64,000 bases of DNA, taken from NCBI GenBank assembly GCA_963669455.1, contig OY770026.1, positions 1,860,001-1,924,000 of the forward strand, in the 5' to 3' direction. Shown here one piece after another: positions 34,299-43,586 of this stretch. This DNA is from JAWKWH01 sp963669455 (GTDB taxonomy: Bacteria > Pseudomonadota > Alphaproteobacteria > Rhizobiales > Rhizobiaceae). A program made the position numbers and the translations under genes. The notes under the pieces were generated by a model that saw only the letters and a list, made by a program, of their open reading frames with translations, did not search any database and had not been told where the DNA came from. Within the stretch, counting starts at the first letter, position 1; each line of letters begins with the position of its first letter.

Positions 34299-35017
34299 CA
34301 GCTTGCGGCCACCTCATGCGACATGAGGCTTGTGATGTCTCCCTTCGGGCGCTGTTCGCTCGGTATCGTGCCGGTGACCAGATAGTGAACCTGCTCGGCA
34401 ATGGCGGTGACATGGTCACCCATTCGCTCGATGTTCTTGGTGATGAACAGCAGATGCATGCAAGGCGTGATGGTTTGCGGATCTTCCATCATATAGGTCA
34501 GGATTTCGCGAAACAGCGCATTGTGGATCTGATCGACCTCGGCGTCGCGCTTGCGTATGTCATCTGCGGCCTCTAGGTCGCGTGCGGCATAGGCATCGAG
34601 CACACCAGCCAGCATTTCGCGAACCAGCCGGCTCATCCGGCTGATCGTGTCGGCTGACGATCCGACCGGTGGCAATCCGGCCAGCACGGTGGTGCGCTTT
34701 GCGACATTCTTAGCGTAGTCGCCGATACGTTCCAGATTAGCGGCTATTTTTAAGGCTGACACGATAATGCGCAGATCGTCGGCCATCGGCTGACGCAGCG
34801 CCAGAATACGAACCGCGTGTTCATCGATCTTCATCTCGATCGCATCGACTTCGCTGTCGCGTTTTCGAACTTTCTCGGCCAATTCCGTGTCGCGCTTGGC
34901 GAGCGCCTCGGTGGCGTCTGCAATTTGCGTTTCGACCAACCCGCCCATTTCCAGAAACAGGCTTTCGGTCTGGCCCAACTCCTGATCGAACGAGCTGACG
35001 ATATGGGTGTTTTCCAT
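34298..35017 (-). CDS. phoU: Phosphate signalling protein PhoU
   Basis: A 239-residue protein made of two PhoU repeats of three helices, each with the acidic metal-binding pattern (E/D-x3-D), for example RDSEVDAIEMKID and RDAEVDQIHNALF. It links the Pst transporter to PhoR and keeps the regulon off when phosphate is plentiful. GAGGAAG precedes the ATG at 35017. It lies between pstB and phoB on the - strand. Confidence 0.95.
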   Translation of the reverse strand: MENTHIVSSFDQELGQTESLFLEMGGLVETQIADATEALAKRDTELAEKVRKRDSEVDAIEMKIDEHAVRILALRQPMADDLRIIVSALKIAANLERIGDYAKNVAKRTTVLAGLPPVGSSADTISRMSRLVREMLAGVLDAYAARDLEAADDIRKRDAEVDQIHNALFREILTYMMEDPQTITPCMHLLFITKNIERMGDHVTAIAEQVHYLVTGTIPSEQRPKGDITSLMSHEVAAS

Positions 35018-35031
35018 GGTGCTTCCTCGTT

Positions 35032-35844
35032 TCAGCCAATACGGCCGGTAACATAGTTGCTGGTGCGCTCGTCGCCGGGGGCGGTGAATATTTTCTGTGT
35101 TTCGCCTTTTTCCACCAATTCACCCAGATGGAAGAATGCGGTCTTCTGGGAGACGCGCGCTGCCTGCTGCATGGAGTGTGTGACGATGACGATGGTGTAT
35201 TTTTCGCGCAACTCGTCCAACAGTTCTTCGATGCGTGCCGTGGCGATCGGATCAAGCGCCGAACACGGTTCGTCCATCAGCACGACCTGGGGCTCAACGG
35301 CGATGGCGCGGGCAATGCATAGGCGCTGCTGCTGGCCACCGGAGAGGCCGGTGCCGGGCTCGTCCAACCGGTCGGAAACTTCGTCCCAAAGGCTGGCGCG
35401 CTTCAAACTGCTTTCAACGATGCCTTCCAGGTCCGATTTTGACTTGGCCAATCCATGTATCTTCGGGCCATAAGCGACGTTTTCAAAGATCGATTTCGGG
35501 AACGGATTTGGTTTTTGAAACACCATGCCAACATGGGCGCGCAGCCGTACGACATCAACCTCGGGCGCGTAAATGTCCTGGTCTTCCAGCTTGATTGATC
35601 CGGTGACGCGGCAAATGTCGATAACATCGTTCATGCGGTTCAAACAGCGAAGAAATGTGCTCTTGCCGCAGCCCGATGGGCCGATCAGCGCGGTGACCTG
35701 TTTTTCGGGGATGTCGAGCGAGACGTCTTTCAACGCCTGCTTGTCGCCGTAAAACACATTGACGTCGCGCGAAGAAATCTTGGTGTCTATGTCCGGGGAG
35801 GGGATAGACACCATGGTTTCAGATACTGACACCTGCATATTCAT
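35032..35844 (-). CDS. pstB: Phosphate ABC transporter ATP-binding protein PstB
   Basis: A 270-residue ATPase with Walker A GPSGCGKST, signature LSGGQQQRLCIARA and Walker B VVLMDEPCSALDP; the phrase VFQKPNPFPKSIFENVAYG is specific to PstB. The ATG at 35844 follows AAGGCG; an upstream GTG at 35865 overlaps the pstA stop region but would add a non-family extension. Another in-frame ATG is at 35838. It energises high-affinity phosphate import by PstC/PstA. Confidence 0.95.
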   Translation of the reverse strand: MNMQVSVSETMVSIPSPDIDTKISSRDVNVFYGDKQALKDVSLDIPEKQVTALIGPSGCGKSTFLRCLNRMNDVIDICRVTGSIKLEDQDIYAPEVDVVRLRAHVGMVFQKPNPFPKSIFENVAYGPKIHGLAKSKSDLEGIVESSLKRASLWDEVSDRLDEPGTGLSGGQQQRLCIARAIAVEPQVVLMDEPCSALDPIATARIEELLDELREKYTIVIVTHSMQQAARVSQKTAFFHLGELVEKGETQKIFTAPGDERTSNYVTGRIG

Positions 35845-35858
35845 CTGTTCGCCTTTTT

Positions 35859-37136
35859 CTACCACCGTGTTTCCATCTTCCGCCTGAGAAGGACCGCTGA
35901 GAGATTCATAATCACTAGAAATGTCAGCAGCATGATGATGGCGGCGGATGTTTTTTCAACAAAGCCACGTTCCGGGCTGTCTGCCCACAAAAATATCTGA
36001 ACCGGCAGCGCTGTTGCTGCATCGGTCACACCTGTCGGCAAATCAACGATGAAGGCGACCATTCCGATCATGAGCAATGGAGCGGTTTCGCCCAGAGCCT
36101 GGGCCATTCCGATAATCGCCCCGGTCAGCATGCCGGGCATGGCAAGCGGCGCGACATGATGAAAGGTGGTTTGGGTTTTACTGGCGCCAACGCCCAGTGC
36201 CGCCTCGCGGATTGAGGGTGGTACAGCCCGAAGCGAGGCCCGGGAGGCGATGATGATCGTCGGCAATGTCATCAACGCCAGCACCATGCCGCCAACCAGC
36301 GGAGTTGAACGGGGCAGGCCGAATGTGTTGAGCAGGATGGCAAGCCCTAAAAGACCAAAGACGATCGAGGGCACCGCTGCCAGATTGTTGATATTGACCT
36401 CGATCAGCCGGTTGAGGCGGGATTTGGGGGCGTATTCCTCCAGATAGATCGCCGCCAGCGTGCCGATGGGGAAAGACAGAACAAAGCAGACAACAAGGGT
36501 ATAAAACGACCCTAACAGTGCTCCCATAATGCCGGCCAGTTCCGGCTCGCGGGAATCGCCGCTTAATAGAAATTCGGTGTTGAAATGGGATTTGATCTGG
36601 CCATTGGCGGTAAGTGTGTCGAGCCAGCCGATTTGCAGATCGTCGAGGCGGCGCTGGTTTTGCGGCAGGTTTTTGTCGACATAGCCCTTCAGGTAAAGTT
36701 CGCTATCGGCTGCGGCCGTAATCCAGACCTGGCTTGTCGTGCCGATGATATCGGGATTGCCGAGAACCAGATCGCGTAGTTCGTAGCCGGCGTCGGAGCT
36801 GACGATCTTGTTGAGTTTGCGCTTGTCGCGTCTGCCTGACACATCGGGAAAGTGATCGCGCAGCGAACTGCGCACGAGCTTGGTATAGTTTGCCGCCATC
36901 AATTGATCGCGCATACGGGTTCCCTGCGGATCAATCACCTTTTCGTCGAATGTAATCTTCAACCCGATCGAGTGGCGTTCGAATGCGGGATACCCGCCCA
37001 TGGTGATGGAAGCGACCATCAGGACAAGAAATGCCAGCGATACGACAATCGCGGCGGCTCCATAGGCGCGGAAACGCCATTCGGACGCGTGCCGGCGCTT
37101 CAACCAGCGGTCGGTCGTGGTGACGAGATCAGTCAT
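35859..37136 (-). CDS. pstA: Phosphate ABC transporter permease PstA (with N-terminal DUF3333 region)
   Basis: A 425-residue permease. After a first membrane segment there is a long extra-membrane region (about residues 55-195), the DUF3333 type seen in alphaproteobacteria, followed by the usual PstA transmembrane core with YLEEYAPKSRLNRLIEVNINNLAAVPSIVFGLLG and the EAALGVGASKTQT loop that contacts PstB. The ATG at 37136 overlaps the pstC stop by eight bases. Works as the second permease half with PstC. Confidence 0.93.
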   Translation of the reverse strand: MTDLVTTTDRWLKRRHASEWRFRAYGAAAIVVSLAFLVLMVASITMGGYPAFERHSIGLKITFDEKVIDPQGTRMRDQLMAANYTKLVRSSLRDHFPDVSGRRDKRKLNKIVSSDAGYELRDLVLGNPDIIGTTSQVWITAAADSELYLKGYVDKNLPQNQRRLDDLQIGWLDTLTANGQIKSHFNTEFLLSGDSREPELAGIMGALLGSFYTLVVCFVLSFPIGTLAAIYLEEYAPKSRLNRLIEVNINNLAAVPSIVFGLLGLAILLNTFGLPRSTPLVGGMVLALMTLPTIIIASRASLRAVPPSIREAALGVGASKTQTTFHHVAPLAMPGMLTGAIIGMAQALGETAPLLMIGMVAFIVDLPTGVTDAATALPVQIFLWADSPERGFVEKTSAAIIMLLTFLVIMNLSAVLLRRKMETRW

Positions 37137-38082
37137 ATTGTTCCTTGTAGTGTTCAACAATCCGCAGCGCGAGGACGTTAAGGCAAAGCGTGGCCACAAA
37201 CAGCAACAGGCCGAGTGCAAAGGCGGCGAGCGTCTTGGCGCTGTCGAATTCCTGATCCCCGGTCAAAAGTGTCACGATCTGAACTGTAATCGTGGTGACT
37301 GCGTCGAGCGGATTGGCGGTGAGTTTTGCTGCGAGACCCGCGGCCATGACCACAATCATGGTTTCGCCGATCGCACGCGAAGTTGCCAGTAGCAGACTGC
37401 CGGCGATACCTGGAATTGCGGCGGGCAGCACCACTTTGCGGATGGTTTCGGACTGTGTCGCGCCAAGCCCGTAGGAGGCGTCGCGCAGCGATTGGGGAAC
37501 GGCGTTGATGACATCGTCGGAAAGCGAGGAGACGAGCGGGACGATCATGATGCCCATGGCGAGACCGGCGGCAAGCGCACTTTCGGATGCGACCTCAAAG
37601 CCAATGCCCGTGCCGGTATCACGGATGAAGGGGGCGATCACCAGAGCGGCAAAAAATCCGTAGACGACGGTTGGAATACCGGCCAGCATTTCCAGCAATG
37701 GCTTGATGAAGGCCCGCGTCGAGGCTTTCGCATATTCAGCCAGATAGACCGCCGAGAGTAGCCCAAGCGGGGTGGCAATGGCCATGGCGATCGCGCTTAT
37801 CAGCAATGTGCCTGTGACGAGCGGGATTGCGCCGAATGCGCCGGAGGCGCCCACCTGGTCGGAACGGATCGCGGTTTGCGGGCTCCATTCCAGGCCGAAC
37901 AGGAATTCCGATATCGGCACTTTGCCGAAAAACCGGATCGCCTCGAACAGAAGGGAGAACACGATCCCTATGGTGGTGAAAATGGCCGCGGAGGCACAAG
38001 CGATGAGGACCACTCTTACCAGGCCCTCAATAACCTCCCGGCGACGGCCGGAGCGCGTAATGCTGTTGGATGTTCCAGTCAC
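37129..38082 (-). CDS. pstC: Phosphate ABC transporter permease PstC
   Basis: A 317-residue permease with about six membrane segments. YLAEYAKASTRAFIKPLLEMLAGIPTVVYGFFA and the cytoplasmic loop RDASYGLGATQSETIRKVVLP are PstC/PstA hallmarks. The GTG at 38082, with GGAG nine bases upstream, is preferred; a TTG at 38124 directly after the pstS stop is in frame but lacks a ribosome site. Short-form PstC rather than the long form with a large N-terminal domain. Confidence 0.92.
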   Translation of the reverse strand: MTGTSNSITRSGRRREVIEGLVRVVLIACASAAIFTTIGIVFSLLFEAIRFFGKVPISEFLFGLEWSPQTAIRSDQVGASGAFGAIPLVTGTLLISAIAMAIATPLGLLSAVYLAEYAKASTRAFIKPLLEMLAGIPTVVYGFFAALVIAPFIRDTGTGIGFEVASESALAAGLAMGIMIVPLVSSLSDDVINAVPQSLRDASYGLGATQSETIRKVVLPAAIPGIAGSLLLATSRAIGETMIVVMAAGLAAKLTANPLDAVTTITVQIVTLLTGDQEFDSAKTLAAFALGLLLFVATLCLNVLALRIVEHYKEQYD

Positions 38083-38124
38083 GTTACCGCGCTCCGAAGC
38101 CAGTTGCAGATTGGCTGACGCCAA

Positions 38125-39171
38125 TTACATGGACAGGTTTGCCAGGTTGTCTACCTTGGATTTCCATTCTGCCGCTTCGCCCTCAGACATGGGGATCAGG
38201 CCCTTGTCGGCGAGGTAACCGTCTTCGCCGTTGGCGGCTTCACCGGTGAATTCGGCCAGATATTCTTCAATACCGGGAGTGACGCCGATATGTGCTTTCT
38301 TGACATAGAAGTAAAGCGAGCGTGAAACGGGGTAGGAACCGTCTGCGATCTTTTCGAATTCAGGCGCTTCACCGTTGATCACCGAACCCTGAACGACATC
38401 GGCATTCTGGTCGAGGAAGGAGAAGCCGAAGATGCCGAGCGCATTTGGATTGGCGTCCAGCTTCTTGACGATCAGATTGTCGTTTTCGCCGGCTTCGACG
38501 AAGGCGCCGTCCTCACGGATGGTGTGACAAAGCGATTTATAGGCCTTTTTGTCGGTCTTCTTCATCGCCTTAATCCAGTCAAAGGATTTGCATCCGCCTT
38601 CCATTGCAAGCTCGACAAAGGCATCGCGTGTGCCCGAGGTCGGTGGCGGTCCGAGTACCTCGATTTTTGCGTTGGGCAGGGCCGGGTTGATCTCGTTCCA
38701 GGTCATGTATGGATTTGGCTTGGTCTTGCCTTCGCCATCGGGAACATCCTTGGCCAGAGCCAGAAACACGTCCTGCAGTGAAAGCGTGTAGGCTCCTGAC
38801 TTGCGTGAATTCGCAAGAACGATACCGTCATAGCCGACTTTGACCTCGACGATTTCGGTGACGCCGTTTTCCGCGCATTTGTCGACTTCGGACTTTTTGA
38901 TGCGTCTGGAAGCATTGGTGATGTCTGGGGTGTTTTCGCCGACACCTGAGCAAAACAGCTTCAGACCGCCGCCGGAGCCGGTGCTCTCGACAACGGGTGT
39001 CTTAAAGTCAGTGTTCTTGCCGAATCGTTCAGCGACGGTGGTCGCAAACGGAAACACGGTCGAGGAACCGACGATGGTGATCTGATCGCGGGCGTGACCC
39101 GTTGTCGTTCCCATCGCAAGGATTGAAAGGCTGGCGCAAAGCGCGGCCAGTGAGGTTTTTCTGCTGGTCAT
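38125..39171 (-). CDS. pstS: Phosphate ABC transporter substrate-binding protein PstS
   Basis: A 348-residue periplasmic phosphate-binding protein. The first ~27 residues form a signal peptide (hydrophobic SLAALCASLSILAMG, cleavage near GHA-RDQ). The phosphate-binding blocks ITIVGSSTVFPFA, VESTGSGGGLKLFCSGVG and GPPPTSGTRDAF are visible. First gene of the pst operon, directly downstream of a PHO box. Confidence 0.95.
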   Translation of the reverse strand: MTSRKTSLAALCASLSILAMGTTTGHARDQITIVGSSTVFPFATTVAERFGKNTDFKTPVVESTGSGGGLKLFCSGVGENTPDITNASRRIKKSEVDKCAENGVTEIVEVKVGYDGIVLANSRKSGAYTLSLQDVFLALAKDVPDGEGKTKPNPYMTWNEINPALPNAKIEVLGPPPTSGTRDAFVELAMEGGCKSFDWIKAMKKTDKKAYKSLCHTIREDGAFVEAGENDNLIVKKLDANPNALGIFGFSFLDQNADVVQGSVINGEAPEFEKIADGSYPVSRSLYFYVKKAHIGVTPGIEEYLAEFTGEAANGEDGYLADKGLIPMSEGEAAEWKSKVDNLANLSM

Positions 39172-39253
39172 GTCCGGAGCACTCCGTGGGGTTGAATAAA
39201 TTCGCCGACTACGCGGTACACGTGGTCCACTACCGGTGTCAGGTCACGTTAAT

Positions 39254-39282
39254 ATGACAGTTATATTGCTGTTATGTGACAG
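39254..39282 (-). promoter_or_regulatory. PHO box upstream of pstS
   Basis: Read on the - strand the site is three 7-mers 11 bases apart: CTGTCAC, CAGCAAT, CTGTCAT, separated by ATAA spacers. The first and third match the PhoB direct repeat CTGTCAT closely. It lies about 80 bases before the pstS start and overlaps the last bases of phoR, whose TAA is at 39272-39274. Confidence 0.8.
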
Positions 39283-40351
39283 TCTGTGGAGGGACGGAAG
39301 TTCTGTCGGCGTCAATCGGCAGATGCACGGAAAATATGCTGCCTTTGCCGGCTGCACTTTTAATCTGCAAGCGCCCGCGATGGCGGTTGACGATGTGTTT
39401 GACGATCGCCAGGCCAAGGCCGGTGCCGCCCTTGCCGCGCGAGCGTCCCGCATCGACGCGGTAAAAGCGCTCCGTCAGGCGCGGGATGTGAATGGCATCA
39501 ATGCCATCGCCATGATCCTCGACAGAGACCGTCAGCGCCTGGCCTTTGACACCGGCAACGGATTTCGATGTTTCAATCCGAACCACGATCTCGGTTCCCT
39601 TTGCGCCGTATTTAATCGCGTTTTCGAGCAGATTCTGGATCACCTGGGTGAGCTGATCGCGATCACCGGAAACGGGCGGTACCGTGTCTGGCTTTTCCAG
39701 GCGGATGGTTCTTTTTTCCTCGTTTAGCCGCAATTCCAGCATGTCGGTGACCGACTGGATGGTTAAGACAATATCGACGCGCTCGACGGGCCTTACCCGT
39801 TCATCGGCCTCAACGCGTGACAGCGACAGGAGATCGTCTATCAGGCGGTTCATGCGCCAGGCTTCATTTTCCATCAGGTCCAAAAACCGCTCGGTGGCTG
39901 CCTGATCTCCCCTGGCGGGGCCCTTTAGCGTTTCGATAATGCCAGACATGGAGGTGAGGGGCGAGCGAAGTTCGTGGCTAACATTGGCGACAAAGTCGCT
40001 GCGCATCTGTTCGGCATGGCGGATATGGGTGATGTCGTTGAAAATGACGGCGATGCGGGAGCCATCCTCATTGTCGGTTCCAAGATCGGACACGATCAGG
40101 TCGAAGGTTCCCCGGCGTGGCGCCTCAAGAAAAATCACCGTTTTTTGCAGCGCCGCACCATCGAATACGCTGTTGATGGCGGCAAGACATTCGGGATGAC
40201 GGACCGCGCGGACGAAATCGAGGCCGGTCAAACCGTCGCCAAACAGTTTTTCTGCGGCGGGATTGGACAGCAAAATACGCCGGTCCTGATCCAGCAGAAA
40301 GACCGCCTCGCCAAGCGCATCAAGGATTTGTGTCAAAAGTTTTTGGGTCAC
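39272..40351 (-). CDS. phoR: Phosphate regulon sensor histidine kinase PhoR (no membrane segment)
   Basis: A 359-residue kinase: a PAS domain (about 5-115; LGEAVFLLDQDRRILLSNPAAEKLFG), a dimerisation/phosphoacceptor domain with the histidine in ANVSHELRSPLTSM, and an ATPase domain with NLLENAIKYG, VEDHGDGI and GGTGLGLAIVKH. The start is a GTG at 40351 with AAGG upstream; an in-frame TGA six bases further upstream excludes a longer N terminus. It therefore lacks the membrane segments most PhoR proteins carry. Context (pst operon directly downstream) supports PhoR. Confidence 0.88.
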   Translation of the reverse strand: MTQKLLTQILDALGEAVFLLDQDRRILLSNPAAEKLFGDGLTGLDFVRAVRHPECLAAINSVFDGAALQKTVIFLEAPRRGTFDLIVSDLGTDNEDGSRIAVIFNDITHIRHAEQMRSDFVANVSHELRSPLTSMSGIIETLKGPARGDQAATERFLDLMENEAWRMNRLIDDLLSLSRVEADERVRPVERVDIVLTIQSVTDMLELRLNEEKRTIRLEKPDTVPPVSGDRDQLTQVIQNLLENAIKYGAKGTEIVVRIETSKSVAGVKGQALTVSVEDHGDGIDAIHIPRLTERFYRVDAGRSRGKGGTGLGLAIVKHIVNRHRGRLQIKSAAGKGSIFSVHLPIDADRTSVPPQTVT

Positions 40352-40579
40352 GCGCCTTCATTGCCAAAAAAATACTGGGCCGAAAATACCGGTATCAGAA
40401 CGCCTGGGTGGATAGACGCCCAGTAATTCCCGGTAATTCTACGTCTTTTGAATCATAATCGTAGCGGATTTCCATTTCCGGTGGAACGGCGAATGCAAAA
40501 CATGCTTTGAGATTTCGTGGCTGCCAACAGCAGCCGGTGTGCTTCTGGCCATGGTTTTCCACCGGCCCGAAAGGGTCCA

Positions 40580-42961
40580 TCAAGGGCCATCATCGAGCAC
40601 CTCGGGCGCCAGTTCGGCATCATCGTCGGCGGCGGCTCTTGCGGCTGCGGCGATGGCTTTTTCCTCGCGCGGGGACAGCGGTCTTTGCGGTTCTTCGGCC
40701 AGGCGGACGGTGACTTCCTTGTGCGCAAACTTGATGCCTTCCTGTTCGAACAATTCGCGGATATGGGCATAGACCACCTTTCTGGTCACGAACTGGTCGC
40801 CGGGCTTGGTCATGAATTTGACGCGGACGATCATTGCGGAATCTTCCATCTTGTAGACGCCCTGCGATTTAAGCGGTTGCAGGAAGAGATGGCCGACATC
40901 GGGATGTTCCAACAGTCTCTGCCCAAGCTTCTTGATCAGTTTTCTTACCCGTTCGATGTCAGTGTCATAGGTCAGCCGCAATGGAAGCTTCATCATCACC
41001 CAGTCGCGGGAAAAATTGGTCAGTTGCTTGATTTCGCCAAAAGGCACGGTGTGCAGCGGACCATTGTGATGGCGAAGCTGGAATGAGCGCAGCGATATTT
41101 TTTCCACCGTCCCGACAATGCCGTCGAGTTCCACATATTCACCGCGGCGAAAAGCATCGTCGAACAAGAAGAAGCCGCCTGAAAAAATATCGCGGATAAG
41201 GGTCTGTGCGCCAAAGCCGACGGCCAGCCCAATGACGCCGGCGCCGGCAAAGAGCGGTGCGATGTCCACGCCCATGTTTGACAGAATGATCATCAGGGTC
41301 AGAACGACAATGCCCGCGACCATGACATTGCGTATCAGAGGCAACAGGGTTGTCAGCCTGCTTGCACCCTGACCGCCCATTTCCTCACCAGGCTCACCTG
41401 CCTGGTCCTGCGTGTCGCCGCTTTCCTCGGCAATCTGGTTGTCGATGTAGATTACGACAGCGCGGTAGAGAAACCAGCCGATGAAAACGATTATCAGCGT
41501 GTCGAGAAAGGCGGTGATCGGATTGCCCTGCTGGCCGACATTAACGTCCCAGGTGCCGAGCACGAACCCAACGGCCATGATGGTGATAAGAACGCCTGAG
41601 GCCTGTTCCAGCAGCGGTTTGAAAACCGGTTTGAAGGCCGGCATCTCCTCCATCTTCTTTTCGGCCATCACCTTGCTGATGACTAGCTCATCATTCTCAT
41701 CCTCGTCTGGCGAATCTCGCAAGGCTGCATCGATGGCCACTTGCTCCAGTTCACGGCGGTTTCTCTCCCGTTCATGGGCCATTGCCACCTTGACATCAAA
41801 CCGCCGCTGGCGTGCCTGATAGGTTTTGTCAATGATGAGCAGGACAATGCCATATGTTGCCACGCCTGAAAGGAACGCGATCACAGGGGCAGCTACCAAC
41901 ACCGTTGCGCTGGGTAGCTCCAGCACCGTTCGATAGACGCTGATTGCCCAGGCAATTGCCAGATAGATCATTGAGATAACATGCCATGATCTGGCTAACG
42001 CGCGCCGCCAGGCCGGTTTTTCGGCCGGTTCGCCGGCACCAAGAAGCACGCCGCCGAATGGTCTGCGGTGGCGCACCGTCAGATAGCCGAAGGTTAGAAC
42101 TGCCAGCGTCATCGATGTCAGCAATATCAGCTTGTGGACATCAGGATTGATGTTTAAGGCCTCAAACCAGGCGGTAATGGAAAAGGCGATGATGACTGCC
42201 ACCATGGAATTGCGCCAGCTGTACTGGATCATCTTGGCGTCATCATCGTTCAGGTTGATCATGCGGTGTTTGGGCAGGTCGTGCGCGATGATGTTGAACA
42301 GGATAACAGCGCGAAAGACCCAGTAGAAAGAGAATGCGACGATGATGATGAAGATCGTGGCCCTGCTGGGTTCATGATCGTAGTCGAGAATGATGGCAAC
42401 CAGCATCGCGATTCCGAAATTGACGATGATGTTTCCCATGATCACCCCGGCGCGGAACAAAAGGAAACCGATCTTGTCGGCGCGGTTTTGAGGATTTTCC
42501 GTCAACATGGTCCGTAAGAAGTGACCGTTGATACGGGCAACCAGAAGTCTGGTCGCGTTCATTGCGATGATGCACAACGCCGCTGTACCGAACGCCCAGG
42601 CCAGCCACCACAATGTTCCATCAGGGCTTGCCCGGGCGATCGCCGCCTTGACTTCCTTAAGCGCAGTCGGTGCGCTGGACAGGATGCGTGCGATCTTCTG
42701 GCGAAGTTTGAGCCCATCTTCCTGCCATGTGGTGGACGGTTCATCGGCTCCATCTGCGGTATCCATCGGTGTGACGATGATGACACCCAGGCCTTTTTCC
42801 TTGGCCTTTTCCAAAAAAGGATCCATCTCCGGGCCGAATTCGATGGTGGCGGGGTTGGATTGTGCGACCGATAATGCCGGCGAGGCTATGATTGTCAGAC
42901 AGGCCAGCAGCAACACTGTAAGAAGGCGCAGGGCCGATCCGGTGTTTGTGGGGTTCATCAT
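40580..42961 (-). CDS. MscS-family mechanosensitive ion channel, large form
   Basis: A 793-residue membrane protein. It starts with a probable signal peptide (about 1-33), a periplasmic stretch, then roughly ten membrane segments. The MscS core is at about 570-720: GAGVIGLAVGFGAQTLIRDIFSGGFFLFDDAFRRGEYVEL, the TM3 pore helix plus beta-domain, and a C-terminal cytoplasmic domain ending in an acidic/alanine-rich tail. Function is osmotic pressure release. The 228 bases between it and phoR hold no gene; they contain a perfect 10-bp palindrome ATACCGGTAT at 40387-40396. Confidence 0.9.
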   Translation of the reverse strand: MMNPTNTGSALRLLTVLLLACLTIIASPALSVAQSNPATIEFGPEMDPFLEKAKEKGLGVIIVTPMDTADGADEPSTTWQEDGLKLRQKIARILSSAPTALKEVKAAIARASPDGTLWWLAWAFGTAALCIIAMNATRLLVARINGHFLRTMLTENPQNRADKIGFLLFRAGVIMGNIIVNFGIAMLVAIILDYDHEPSRATIFIIIVAFSFYWVFRAVILFNIIAHDLPKHRMINLNDDDAKMIQYSWRNSMVAVIIAFSITAWFEALNINPDVHKLILLTSMTLAVLTFGYLTVRHRRPFGGVLLGAGEPAEKPAWRRALARSWHVISMIYLAIAWAISVYRTVLELPSATVLVAAPVIAFLSGVATYGIVLLIIDKTYQARQRRFDVKVAMAHERERNRRELEQVAIDAALRDSPDEDENDELVISKVMAEKKMEEMPAFKPVFKPLLEQASGVLITIMAVGFVLGTWDVNVGQQGNPITAFLDTLIIVFIGWFLYRAVVIYIDNQIAEESGDTQDQAGEPGEEMGGQGASRLTTLLPLIRNVMVAGIVVLTLMIILSNMGVDIAPLFAGAGVIGLAVGFGAQTLIRDIFSGGFFLFDDAFRRGEYVELDGIVGTVEKISLRSFQLRHHNGPLHTVPFGEIKQLTNFSRDWVMMKLPLRLTYDTDIERVRKLIKKLGQRLLEHPDVGHLFLQPLKSQGVYKMEDSAMIVRVKFMTKPGDQFVTRKVVYAHIRELFEQEGIKFAHKEVTVRLAEEPQRPLSPREEKAIAAAARAAADDDAELAPEVLDDGP

Positions 42962-43331
42962 AGTTTACTCACATCCTTTAAAACTTGGAGGTGTGGCGCA
43001 TCGTTTGATCCGTCACAGCGGGCTTTACCCAACAGACCGTAAGTCTACCAGTTTTGCAAAACGATGTGTTGCAAGCAATCGGGAAAAGCGCTATTGGCTG
43101 TCGCAACATAGCCGGATCGGGACGGGTGAATTGTTTTGGGCCGGTGTTAGATCATGAAACCGGTATCGGCTCTTGCAAGACGGACGGTTCGGTTTTATGT
43201 AACGGTGACGGGTCACGCGGTGCGGAGAGCTGGTAAGGCTTTGCGCACCGTAAGCGCGTGGAAATAACAGAATTTTGGTTGATTCGTGTCCTGCAATTTG
43301 CGGGATTACGGTAAGCGATAACAGGCTGGCG
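42962..43331. other. Intergenic region between the MscS-type channel gene and secE
   Basis: These 370 bases separate divergent genes and must carry both promoters. No tRNA-Trp gene, which often precedes secE, is present. Near secE there are two inverted repeats: GTGAC-GG-GTCAC (43205-43216) and a stem of CACGC/CGGTGC with GCACCG/GCGTG (43214-43260). These may fold in the secE-nusG leader RNA. Confidence 0.5.
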
Positions 43332-43535
43332 ATGGCTTCCAAGAGCATCAATCCTTTCACTTTTTTACAGCAGGTCCGCACGGAGACGTCGCGGGTGACC
43401 TGGCCCTCAAGGCGTGAGACCCTGATTTCGACAATTATGGTGATCGTAATGGCTTTTCTCGCCGCGATCTTCTTCTTTGCCGCCGATCAGATCATTGCAT
43501 TCGGTGTGGGTTTCATCCTCGACCTTGGCGGTTGA
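43332..43535 (+). CDS. secE: Preprotein translocase subunit SecE
   Basis: A 67-residue protein of the short single-membrane-segment SecE type. The motif FLQQVRTETSRVTWPSRRETLISTIMV, with the conserved V-x-W-P-S/T-R, is diagnostic, followed by one hydrophobic segment. SecE clamps the SecY channel. The ATG at 43332 gives the family-typical N terminus. nusG follows after 51 bases. Confidence 0.95.
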   Translation: MASKSINPFTFLQQVRTETSRVTWPSRRETLISTIMVIVMAFLAAIFFFAADQIIAFGVGFILDLGG

Positions 43536-43586
43536 GGCCGGGCGATCTAACGGTCAAAAAGCGGCGTTTACGGAGATAGATTTGAA

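Noticed and set aside
40352..40579. A missing N-terminal membrane domain of phoR in this gap
   Set aside because: No frame on the - strand encodes a hydrophobic stretch, and an in-frame stop lies directly before the GTG start.
42962..43331. tRNA-Trp gene upstream of secE
   Set aside because: This gene often lies here in bacteria, but no T-loop or anticodon arm fits; only inverted repeats were found.
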